Of a DNA stretch of 64,000 nucleotides, positions 23,622 to 31,462 are shown piece after piece. The notes below the pieces were generated by a model that was not told the origin of the DNA, did not search any database, and saw nothing but the letters and a program-made list of their open reading frames with translations. The stretch covers positions 7,527,501-7,591,500 of the forward strand of contig NZ_RBXO01000001.1 of NCBI RefSeq assembly GCF_003634935.1, given 5' to 3'. Each line of letters starts with the position of its first letter. Positions within the stretch are counted from its first letter, which is position 1. This DNA is from Saccharothrix australiensis. Its GTDB lineage: Bacteria; Actinomycetota; Actinomycetes; Mycobacteriales; Pseudonocardiaceae. A program made the translations under genes and the position numbers.

Positions 23622-24779
23622 TCAGTCCTCGCCGAGCACCGACGGGGTCGCCTTCTTGGGCTTGCCGAACACCTCTTCGGTCGTCGCGGTGACGCGGACC
23701 TTGGACTTGTGCTCCTTGTCCTCGCCCTGCTGGCCACCCGCGCCCATGCCGCCCATCATCCCGCCCATCATGCCGCCGGCGACGCCACCGGTCGTGCCAC
23801 CGCCGCCGCCACCGGGCGCGGCGGCCGCGACGGGGCGCGGACCGGCCTCGACGGGCTTGGGCTCCTGGACCATCGTCGAACCGCCGGGCGGGAGCGGGCG
23901 CTCCTGGGGCGTGCCACCGCCGGGAGTGCCACCACCGGGCACACCACCACCGGCAGTACCACCAGCGGGCACACCACCGCCGCCGGGCACACCGCCACCA
24001 CCGCCGACAGCACCGCCACCGACAGCACCACCGCCGGGGACCCCGCTACCGGGCGCGCCCCCGCCGGCGGCAGCAGGGGCCGCGGACCCCGGCCCGCCGA
24101 CGGCCGCCGCGGGCCGGTCGGTCCCGCCGCCGGACGGCGGCGGCGACGCCTTCGCCGGCTCGGCGAACGTCCAGTCCCGCTCCGGGTACCGGTGCTCCAT
24201 CGCCACCCCGCCGAACCCCGACGCCCCCGAGACGCCGTCGCACAGCCGCAGGAACGCCTCCAGGACGTCCCGGACCGACTCGAACAGCTCCTTCGCCGGG
24301 TCCTTCAGCTCGTCCAGCACCTCGACCACCCGGCGGTCGCCGTCCAGCGGCAGCGCCGCCGCGCCGGACACCGTGTCGGCCGCCTCCGCGAACACCCGCG
24401 ACAGGTCGGAGACCAGGTCGCGGAGGCCGTCGGCGGTCTGGTCCAGCGCGTCGCCCATCGCGTGCATCGCGTCCGACATGTCGTGCCCGGCCAGCCCCAC
24501 GGACTGCATGTGCGCCACGAACGAGTCCGCGTCCCGGCCCTGCCACGCCGAGTCCAGCCTGCCCAACGGCTTCGTCAGGTCGCGCGTCACGTGCTCCGCG
24601 ACCAGGCCCGCCGCGCGCCACCGCTCCGCCTCGTCGTGCAGGTCGTCCCACGAACCGACGACCGGTGTGAAGTAGTCCGCCACCAGGTCCTGCACGCCGA
24701 GCCGGCGGCTGATCCCGGACAGGTAGTCCAGTTCCGGCCCGACCTCGGCGGCGATACCGCGACCGTCCTTGCCCCGCAT
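23622..24779 (-). CDS. Putative ESX substrate with WXG segment and Gly-rich tail
   Basis: The 385-residue protein has a helical N-terminal region of about 190 residues with WQG at 79-81. A long Gly/Pro/Ala/Val repeat region follows (GGGVPGG type, about 215-300), then a Met-Gly run MMGGMMGGMGAGGQQG and a charged tail. This architecture resembles PPE-like or WXG-containing exported proteins of Pseudonocardiales. The Met-Gly tail recalls that of the 974-residue protein at 6.2 kb. It is 9 bp downstream of a small helical gene, forming a likely substrate pair. No enzymatic domain is seen. Confidence 0.75.
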   Translation of the reverse strand: MRGKDGRGIAAEVGPELDYLSGISRRLGVQDLVADYFTPVVGSWDDLHDEAERWRAAGLVAEHVTRDLTKPLGRLDSAWQGRDADSFVAHMQSVGLAGHDMSDAMHAMGDALDQTADGLRDLVSDLSRVFAEAADTVSGAAALPLDGDRRVVEVLDELKDPAKELFESVRDVLEAFLRLCDGVSGASGFGGVAMEHRYPERDWTFAEPAKASPPPSGGGTDRPAAAVGGPGSAAPAAAGGGAPGSGVPGGGAVGGGAVGGGGGVPGGGGVPAGGTAGGGVPGGGTPGGGTPQERPLPPGGSTMVQEPKPVEAGPRPVAAAAPGGGGGGTTGGVAGGMMGGMMGGMGAGGQQGEDKEHKSKVRVTATTEEVFGKPKKATPSVLGED

Positions 24780-24788
24780 CGCGTCCCC

Positions 24789-25139
24789 CTAGCGCCGGTC
24801 GGCGTTCTCGATCAGCGCGACGGCCTCCTCGTCCCGAGAGCCGTAGTGCTCCGCCACGGCGTGCAGGCCGCTCGCCGCCGACGCGAGCACCTCGCAGGCG
24901 CGGTCGAGCTGCTGGTTGAGCATCCCGGCCGCGCGCCCGTACGCCTCGGCGGAGCGGAGCGTCCGCCCCAGCTCGCCGAAGCTGTGCGGGCGCACCGGGG
25001 TGGACCGCAGGTCGGCCCGCGCGCGGGACAGCTCCTCCGCCGCCTCGGCGACCCTCCTCGCGTACAGCTCGACCCAGCGCGCGTCGACGGCGATCCCGCC
25101 GGTGCGCGCCGGCGCGGCGTGTCGTGGCACCTCGTTCAC
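24789..25139 (-). CDS. Small helical ESX-associated protein (EspC/DUF2580-like)
   Basis: This 116-residue all-helical protein has no signal peptide and a central hydrophobic heptad pattern. Size and position, directly upstream of a WXG-containing partner and inside the ESX-4 locus, suggest the EspC-like family. The GTG start at 25139 has GGGAGG upstream. Family membership is judged by eye only. Confidence 0.7.
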   Translation of the reverse strand: MNEVPRHAAPARTGGIAVDARWVELYARRVAEAAEELSRARADLRSTPVRPHSFGELGRTLRSAEAYGRAAGMLNQQLDRACEVLASAASGLHAVAEHYGSRDEEAVALIENADRR

Positions 25140-25213
25140 CCGGCCACCTCCCTGTGCACCCTGTGACGGCGCGCGGCCGGCACCGGTTCCGCCACGGGGG
25201 GCGCGAACGCCGA

Positions 25214-26848
25214 TCAGCCGCCGGACGCCTTCTTCTGCTGGTCCTCCGGCAGCTGGCCCAGGCTCTTCGGCACCGGGATCGAGTCCCAGCTGCGCGCGGC
25301 GTCGTTGCGGTTGAGCTGCGGTCCGTTGGGCAGCAGCCGCAGGATCGACTCAGGGCCGGGCGTGAACTGGTCGCCGAGCCCGAGGGCGCCGCCGACCACC
25401 GTGTCCGGGATGCCGTACTTCACACCGCGGCCGGTGACCAGGTGGATGGGGCCGCTGCGGAAGTCCTGGGTGGACGTCGCCGAGCGGACCACCGCCGACT
25501 TGCCCGGCGCCATCATGAACTTGCCGACCACTTCACCGGTCGCGCCGACCTGGTTGATGTCGACGGCGGTCGTGCCGGCCGGCACGGGCAGCGACGGCGC
25601 GATGGTGACCTGGGTGTGCTGGGACCTGTTGTCCGCGTTGATGTTCTCCGCCCGCCAGTTCAGGCACACGACCCGGTTGTTCTGGTTGGGCTCCAGGGTG
25701 TCCGGCACCTCGGTCGGGTAGTCCAGGAAGTCCAGCGGCTGGGAGGGCTTCTTGGTGTCGATGCGCGCGATGTCGACCCGCTTGGCGTCCGCGCCCTGCG
25801 CGTAGGCCGCGCGGATCAGGTCGCCCGCCGCCCGGCTGATCTCCTGGAGCGCGTCCTTGAGCGCCACGTAGAACACCGGGTCGGCACCGGTGCGCACGAC
25901 CTCGATCACGTCGCCGACCTCCAGGTTCACGCCCGTGATGTACGTCACCGGCTCACCGAGGCCGGGGATCTCCGGCGCGCGCAGCGGCTTCGCCTCGGGG
26001 ATCGCGTTGAGCAGGCCGGCGCTGATCGCGCGGACCGTCCGGCCGCGCAGGTTCAGCGCGGTCAGCACGTCCGCCTTGGTCAGGTCCACCTTGGCCCGCA
26101 CGGTCGACGTCGAGGTGATCTTCGAGTTCACCGGGGCCTTGTAGATCAGGTACGCCTGCTTGTCGTCGGTGCCCGCGCGGACCAGCAGCGCCTTGTTGCC
26201 GTCCAGCAGCCGGCCGCCGCTCATGCCCGCGAGGACCGTCGTCTCGAACTTGCCCTTGGACGCCGGGTTGTTCAGCGTGTCGTCCAGGTCGAGCGTGTCG
26301 CACACGCCCCACTCCGCGCCGATCCGCTCCTCGGGCTTGGCGGGCAGCACGTCGGGGCCGTCCGGGATGCCGGTCAGCCTGCCCTTCGGCTTCTGCGCGA
26401 GCGCCTTCTCGCTGACCAGCTTGGGCGCGCCACCCGCCGCGGCGGGCGCGGTGTTGAGCTGCCCGGCCTGCGCGTCGCCGCCGCCGACCGCCTGCTGCGC
26501 CTTGTCCGGGTTCTGCTGGTTGAGGATCAGCAGGCGCGCGGACGCGAGGTTGGTCATCGGGATGAGCTGGTCCGGGTTGCGCCGCACCACGTAGACCTGA
26601 CCGGTCTCCTTGCTGATCGCGATCTGCGTGTCGTCGTCGAGCTTCGGGTCCGGCGAGAAGAAGCCGAACACCAGGAAGCCGATCAGGCCGATCACGCCGA
26701 GGATCACGCCCACCGCGGTCGCGCGCGAGTGCGTGCGCATCGGGTCGTGCAGCATCACCGCGTCCCTGCGCACCAGGGCGGACTGCATCCTGCGCAGCAC
26801 GAAGCGGTAAGCCTGGACCTGTGACTTGGTGGTGGGTGTTGATGCCAT
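25214..26848 (-). CDS. eccB: Type VII secretion protein EccB
   Basis: EccB is a bitopic membrane protein whose large periplasmic domain shapes the ESX pore entrance. The 544-residue protein starts with the family pattern KSQVQAYRFVLRRMQSALVRRD, has one membrane helix (about 45-66), and carries the conserved periplasmic cysteine pair in GVCDTL and VVCLNW. It is transcribed on the opposite strand to eccE with a 129-bp divergent gap. Confidence 0.96.
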   Translation of the reverse strand: MASTPTTKSQVQAYRFVLRRMQSALVRRDAVMLHDPMRTHSRATAVGVILGVIGLIGFLVFGFFSPDPKLDDDTQIAISKETGQVYVVRRNPDQLIPMTNLASARLLILNQQNPDKAQQAVGGGDAQAGQLNTAPAAAGGAPKLVSEKALAQKPKGRLTGIPDGPDVLPAKPEERIGAEWGVCDTLDLDDTLNNPASKGKFETTVLAGMSGGRLLDGNKALLVRAGTDDKQAYLIYKAPVNSKITSTSTVRAKVDLTKADVLTALNLRGRTVRAISAGLLNAIPEAKPLRAPEIPGLGEPVTYITGVNLEVGDVIEVVRTGADPVFYVALKDALQEISRAAGDLIRAAYAQGADAKRVDIARIDTKKPSQPLDFLDYPTEVPDTLEPNQNNRVVCLNWRAENINADNRSQHTQVTIAPSLPVPAGTTAVDINQVGATGEVVGKFMMAPGKSAVVRSATSTQDFRSGPIHLVTGRGVKYGIPDTVVGGALGLGDQFTPGPESILRLLPNGPQLNRNDAARSWDSIPVPKSLGQLPEDQQKKASGG

Positions 26849-26977
26849 TCTCGGCTCGCTGCTCTCCCAGTCGCGGTACGGTCTGCACGATAGCCGGACG
26901 GCGGGTGGCGCGTGTGCGGGTTGGCCAGACCCGATCGGTCCCCCCGCCGAACGCCGACGGAAAGAGAATCAGATCGG

Positions 26978-28315
26978 ATGTCCGTGACCACCCCACATCC
27001 GGGCCCGCCCAACCCTGCCCTGGCGCGCGGTCAAGCCGGTGGCGGCGCGGTGCGCGCCGCGCTGCTGCGGGCGCGCCGCCGGGCCACCGGCGCCAGCCTC
27101 GGCGCGCTGCCGGTCGCCAACCTGGTGGTCCTGGAGGTCGGCATCGCGGTGGGCCTGGTCCTGCTCGCGATCGGCGCCACCGGTGACCGGGTCGCGCCCG
27201 CCCCGCTGTACGCGGCGGGCGGCATCGTGCTGGTCGCGCTGGTCCTCGCGTTCACCCGCTCGCGCGGGCGTTGGCTGACCCAGTGGATCGCCCTGGTCGT
27301 GCGCTACAACTTCCGCGGCCACACCCGCACCGCCAAGCGCGCCGGCCCGGTGGAGATGAAGCCGCCGTCGGAGGAGGAGTCCTCGGTCATCGGCCCGGAG
27401 GACCCGCGCGTGGCGCTGCTGCGGCTGGCCGTGCCGGACCTGGTGGTGGCCAAGGGCGTCGACCACGAGCGCCGCCCGCTGGGCATGGCGTGGCACCAGG
27501 GCGCGTGGACGGCCGTCCTGCTGGTCGACCCGGCACCCGGCCTGATCACGGCGGTGGGCAGCGCGCCGGCGCTGCCGCTGGGCGCGCTCGCGCCGACCCT
27601 GGAGGACCGCGGCGTCGTCCTGGACGCGATCTCGGTGATCTGGCACTGCTACCCCGGCAGCGCGGCGCTGCCCGCGAACTCGCCCGCGCTCAACTCGTAC
27701 ATGGAGGTGCTGGGCCCGCTGCCCGCGGCGTCCCGGCGCACCACCTGGATCGCGGTCCGGCTGGACCCGAAGCGGTGCGCGGCGGCGATCCGGGAGCGCG
27801 GCGGCGGCGTCGTCGGCGCGCACCGGGCGCTGATCGGCGCGCTGTCCCGCGTCCGCAACGCCCTGGAGTCGGCGGGCGTCGCGATCCGGCCGCTCGACCC
27901 GGACGAGCTGATCCGCGCGGGCATCTCGGCCGCCGAGCTGACCTCGGTGGCCGGCTCGAACAACGCCGTGTCGCTGCGGGAGAAGTGGGCCGGCGTCACG
28001 GCGGGCGGCGTCGGGCACGCCTCGTACGCGATCACCGGCTGGCCGGCCAAGGGGATGCGGAACAACCTGAACGCGCTCACCGGCGTGCGGGCGCTGTCCT
28101 CGACGCTGTCCATGACGATCTCGCCGAGCAGCGAGGAGGGCCAGGTCGGGCTGCGCGGCATGGTGCGGGTGTCCGCCCGGACGCCGTCCGAGCTGGACCG
28201 CGCCGACGACCGGCTCAAGGCGCTGGCCGACAAGCTGGACATCACGCTGACCCCGCTGAACGGCCTCCAGGTCGCGGGTCTGGCCGCCACCCTGCCGCTC
28301 GGAGGTGTCGCGTGA
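26978..28315 (+). CDS. eccE: Type VII secretion protein EccE
   Basis: EccE is the peripheral subunit of the ESX membrane complex. The 445-residue protein starts MSVTTPHPG, with an AAAGAGAA purine stretch just upstream. It has two membrane helices near 44-62 and 72-90 followed by a large soluble EccE domain. The ESX-4 locus of M. tuberculosis lacks eccE, whereas ESX-4 loci of M. abscessus and other actinobacteria have it. This supports a functional complete system here. Confidence 0.9.
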   Translation: MSVTTPHPGPPNPALARGQAGGGAVRAALLRARRRATGASLGALPVANLVVLEVGIAVGLVLLAIGATGDRVAPAPLYAAGGIVLVALVLAFTRSRGRWLTQWIALVVRYNFRGHTRTAKRAGPVEMKPPSEEESSVIGPEDPRVALLRLAVPDLVVAKGVDHERRPLGMAWHQGAWTAVLLVDPAPGLITAVGSAPALPLGALAPTLEDRGVVLDAISVIWHCYPGSAALPANSPALNSYMEVLGPLPAASRRTTWIAVRLDPKRCAAAIRERGGGVVGAHRALIGALSRVRNALESAGVAIRPLDPDELIRAGISAAELTSVAGSNNAVSLREKWAGVTAGGVGHASYAITGWPAKGMRNNLNALTGVRALSSTLSMTISPSSEEGQVGLRGMVRVSARTPSELDRADDRLKALADKLDITLTPLNGLQVAGLAATLPLGGVA

Positions 28316-29040
28316 GCGATTCGAGGCTCCTGGACACCCGCGGCTCGGGCCGGGGCGTCGCGCCCGAGTTCCTGGTCGCGCCGCAGCTGCTGGACGTGGT
28401 CTCGCCGTCGGGCGACCGCGGCGGCATGGTGCTCGGCTCGGGCCTGAAGGGCGAGCCGCTGACGATCTCCGTGCTGCGGTCCGCGCCGACCCGCATGGTC
28501 GTGGTGGGCGGCCTGTACCTGGCGCGGCAGGTCGCCTTGCGCGCGATGGCGACCGGCGCGTGGATCACCATCGCGACCGGGCGCCCGCAGGCGTGGCAGC
28601 CGGTGGTGCGGGCGGCGGGCAACGGACCGGACGGGCGGCCCTCGCCGCTGGTGCAGCTGCGCAGGCTGAGCCCGGTGGAGCTGCCCCGGCCGTCGGAGGA
28701 CAGCCCGCTGCTGGTGGTGCACGACGGCGGCCACGTGCCGCAGGAGCTGTTCCCGCCGCGCTCGCCGTGGCAGACGACGATGTACGTGCTGCCGTACCTG
28801 CACCCGCAGGCGGCCGGCACCGCGAACTCGGCGGACCTCGTGCTGCTGCAGCGGTTGCCGGTCGGCCAGGCGCAGCTGGCGAGCCAGATCTGGCGGCTGC
28901 CGCCGCAGATGGCGCACCAGCTGACGACGTTGAAGGACGACCAGGTGATCGCGCTGGGCGCGAACCTGTGGCGGCCGCTGCGGCTGGTGACCACGCCGGG
29001 CGAGCAGCAGATCCTGGGCGCGGTGCGCCGCGGCGACTGA
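28312..29040 (+). CDS. EccE-coupled hypothetical protein
   Basis: The 242-residue soluble protein has no signal peptide or membrane helix. The GTG start overlaps the eccE stop (GTGA), so the two are translationally coupled, which argues for a role with EccE. It is rich in beta-type hydrophobic segments and has a VVVGGLYLARQVALRAMATGA stretch (split by eye: VVVGGLYLAR then QVALRAMATGA) that recalls the EccE soluble domain or degenerate ATPase folds. I do not recognise a family. Confidence 0.75.
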   Translation: MSDSRLLDTRGSGRGVAPEFLVAPQLLDVVSPSGDRGGMVLGSGLKGEPLTISVLRSAPTRMVVVGGLYLARQVALRAMATGAWITIATGRPQAWQPVVRAAGNGPDGRPSPLVQLRRLSPVELPRPSEDSPLLVVHDGGHVPQELFPPRSPWQTTMYVLPYLHPQAAGTANSADLVLLQRLPVGQAQLASQIWRLPPQMAHQLTTLKDDQVIALGANLWRPLRLVTTPGEQQILGAVRRGD

Positions 29041-29060
29041 TCGCGCGCCCGACCGACCCC

Positions 29061-29086
29061 GTGCCCCGGACCGGTGTCCGGGGCAC
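29061..29086. terminator. Terminator hairpin after the eccE operon
   Basis: A perfect 10-bp stem (29061-29070 with 29077-29086) closes a 6-nt loop 20 bp after the stop of the EccE-coupled gene. Confidence 0.65.
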
Positions 29087-29225
29087 CGTCGTCCCCGGGG
29101 GCAGCCCGCCGGCCCCCTCGGTGCAGGACGCCCCGGAGCGGTGCCGACCGGGTGCGCCACGACACCGACCGCGTCGACGGCCCGGAACCCCCGACGCGGA
29201 GGTCGCCGTCGTCCCCCGCGCCGGG

Positions 29226-30359
29226 TCAGCCCTCGGCGGGCAGGTTGCGCAGCACGCCGGGACCGCGGCGGCGGCCGGCGCGCGCGGCGCGCTCCGCCCG
29301 CTCCCGGCACGCCCCCAACGCCTCCAGCACCCGGGGCCACGTGCAGGGCGGGACGGTGGCGCGGTTGTGCCGGGCGATGCGCCCGCGCTCGGCCCGGTCA
29401 CCGGCCAGGCGCGCCACGGCGTCCGCGAGGTCGTCCGACAGCAGCCCCTCCACGCCGTGCCGCACGAAATCCGCCACGCCGGTGCCCGGCCGCGCGACCA
29501 CCGGCACGCCCGCCGTCCGCGCCTCCAGCGCCGCCAGGCCGAACGCCTCGGCCGGGGTCGGGTTGACGAACACGTCCGCGCCCGCCAGCAGCCGCCCGAC
29601 GCCGGCGCGGTCCAGCCGCCCCGGCAGGTGCACCCAGTCCATGCCGTGCCGCCGCAGGTAGCGGCGCATCGCGGGCAGTTCCGGGCCCGCGCCGGCGATG
29701 GTCGCGCGCAGCTCGCCCACCCGCTCCCGCACCTCGCGCAGCACGGCCAGCAGGTGCATCGGCTGCTTGCGCGGCGCGAGCCGCCCCACGGAGACGACGT
29801 GCACGGCGTCGTCCGGCCGCTGCTCCGGGATGCCCTGCCACAGCTCGGGCGTGATCCCGTTGGGCACCACCGCCACGTCGACGCCCGGCAGCGCCGCCCG
29901 CACCCGCTCGGCGGCGGCCCGGCTCACCGCGCCGAGCACCAGCGGCGCGCGCGACCAGCCGTGCCACCGGTCCAGGCACCGGTACGCGCGGCGCACCGCC
30001 GGGTCCCACATGCTGTGCACGATCGCGACCGTGGGCAGGCCGAGCCGCAGCGCCGACCGGATGCCGGACCACGCGAACGGCGAGATCGCGCCCACGTGCG
30101 CGTACACCACGTCCGGCCGCACGTCGGCCAGCAGCCGGTCCAGGTGTGCGCCCGCGCGGGGGTGCACGGGCGGGTCGCCCGGCAGGCGCGCGGTGATCCG
30201 GTGCAGCGTGCAGCCGGGCAGTGGCTCGGCGTGCCGCGTGGCGGTGACGACGTGCACCCGTTCGCCCGTCCGGCGCTGGGCCTCGGCGAGACCGGCGACC
30301 TGCACCTCGATCCCGCCGAGCCGCGGGAGGAAGCAGTCGGTGACGTGGATGGTCGACAC
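29226..30359 (-). CDS. GT4-family glycosyltransferase
   Basis: This 377-residue GT-B fold enzyme has an N-terminal acceptor domain with LGGIEVQVAGLAEAQ and a C-terminal nucleotide-sugar domain with VGRLAPRKQP and the EAFGLAALEA (E-x7-E) motif. The second of two in-frame GTG codons is chosen because AGGGAG lies five bases before it and would leave no spacing for the first. It faces the PIG-L deacetylase gene across about 50 bp. Acceptor and donor are unknown. A glycolipid or sugar-conjugate pathway with the two divergent genes is an inference. Confidence 0.86.
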   Translation of the reverse strand: MSTIHVTDCFLPRLGGIEVQVAGLAEAQRRTGERVHVVTATRHAEPLPGCTLHRITARLPGDPPVHPRAGAHLDRLLADVRPDVVYAHVGAISPFAWSGIRSALRLGLPTVAIVHSMWDPAVRRAYRCLDRWHGWSRAPLVLGAVSRAAAERVRAALPGVDVAVVPNGITPELWQGIPEQRPDDAVHVVSVGRLAPRKQPMHLLAVLREVRERVGELRATIAGAGPELPAMRRYLRRHGMDWVHLPGRLDRAGVGRLLAGADVFVNPTPAEAFGLAALEARTAGVPVVARPGTGVADFVRHGVEGLLSDDLADAVARLAGDRAERGRIARHNRATVPPCTWPRVLEALGACRERAERAARAGRRRGPGVLRNLPAEG

Positions 30360-30409
30360 GGGCACTCCCTGTCAAGCCGCCGAACAGAGCAACTGACACT
30401 CTTACACCT

Positions 30410-31462
30410 GTGAGCCGAACGTGCGTGTTCTTCCACGCCCACCCAGACGACGAGGCCCTGTTGACCGGCGGGACGATGGCCCGCCTCGCGGCGGAGGGGC
30501 ACCGGGTCGTGCTCGTCGTGGCGACGGCGGGCGAGCGCGGGCTGTCGGCGGCGCGGGACGGCCTCGGCCCGGCAGGTGGCGACTTCGCGAGCGCGCGTGG
30601 TGACCTGCGGGTGACGCGCGACGACCCCGGGCGGCCGGGCCGCGAACCCGACGGGACGCCCGACGACCCGAGCCGACCGCCCGCCGACCGCGGCGCGACA
30701 CCCGACGGCCGCGGCGCGAACCCGGACGGCTTCGACGCGATGCCCGGCGGCCACCGCGCGATGCCCGCCGAACGCGGCACGAACCCCGGCGGTCACAGCG
30801 GAACGCGCGACGACCCCGGCCGGGCGCGCGACCACGTCGGAGCCCGGCAGGGCGAGCCCGGACCGCCGCGGGACGACCTCGGCGCGGTGCGCACCCGGGA
30901 GGCGCTGGCCTCCGCACGGGCGTTGGGGTGCGCGCGCGTCGAGTTCCTGGGCTACGAGGACTCCGGCCTGGACGGCACCCGCGGCTTCGCGCGGGTGGCC
31001 GTGCCGGAGGCCGCCGGCAGGCTCGCCGAACTGCTGCACGAGGAACGCGCGGACCTGCTCACCACCTACGACCCGACCGGCGGCTACGGGCACCCCGACC
31101 ACGTGCAGGTGCACCGCGTCGGCGCGCTGGCGGCGGAACTCGCGGGCACGCCGCGGGTCTGGGAGGCGACCGTGGACCGGACCCGGCTGCTGCGCGGCCT
31201 GCGCCTGGCGAGGCTGGTCCGCGACTTCGACCTGACCCCGTTCCAGACGGCGTACACCCCGCACCGGGAGATCACCCACACGGTCGACGTGCGGAAGTAC
31301 GCGCGGCAGAAGCGCGCCGCCCTGGCCGCCCACGCGACCCAGACGACGGGCGGCGACCGGCCCAGGACCGTGGCCACCCTGCTGAGCCTGCCGAACCCGC
31401 TGTTCCGACTCGTGCTCGGCACCGAGTGGTACGTCGAGCGCAAACGGTTGCGCGCCCGGTGA
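30410..31462 (+). CDS. PIG-L family (LmbE-like) deacetylase with inserted heptad repeat
   Basis: PIG-L enzymes are zinc-dependent N-acetyl-sugar deacetylases. The AHPDDE zinc site is at 10-15, and the second histidine motif GYGHPDHVQ lies near 224-232. Between the first strands and the RTREALASARALG helix there is an extra 91-residue low-complexity insertion (69-159). It consists of thirteen 7-residue units resembling xPDGxxA. Without it the protein would be about 260 residues, normal for the family. The flanking fold appears intact, so the insert is probably a disordered loop. It overlaps the flippase-like gene by GTGA. MshB-like mycothiol function is possible but not supported over other substrates. 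Confidence 0.85.
   Translation: MSRTCVFFHAHPDDEALLTGGTMARLAAEGHRVVLVVATAGERGLSAARDGLGPAGGDFASARGDLRVTRDDPGRPGREPDGTPDDPSRPPADRGATPDGRGANPDGFDAMPGGHRAMPAERGTNPGGHSGTRDDPGRARDHVGARQGEPGPPRDDLGAVRTREALASARALGCARVEFLGYEDSGLDGTRGFARVAVPEAAGRLAELLHEERADLLTTYDPTGGYGHPDHVQVHRVGALAAELAGTPRVWEATVDRTRLLRGLRLARLVRDFDLTPFQTAYTPHREITHTVDVRKYARQKRAALAAHATQTTGGDRPRTVATLLSLPNPLFRLVLGTEWYVERKRLRAR
30614..30886 (+). repeat. 21-bp in-frame tandem repeat, 13 units
   Basis: The segment is exactly 273 bp, 13 units of 21 bp, encoding units such as TPDGRGA, NPDGFDA, MPGGHRA and NPGGHSG. The first and tenth units both encode TRDDPGR from nearly identical DNA, which suggests higher-order duplication. Confidence 0.8.

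Noticed and set aside
29226..31462. MshA/MshB mycothiol pair
   Set aside because: A GT4 glycosyltransferase beside a PIG-L deacetylase suggested mycothiol synthesis, but the glycosyltransferase is short, lacks clear MshA features by eye, and mshA and mshB are usually not divergent neighbours.
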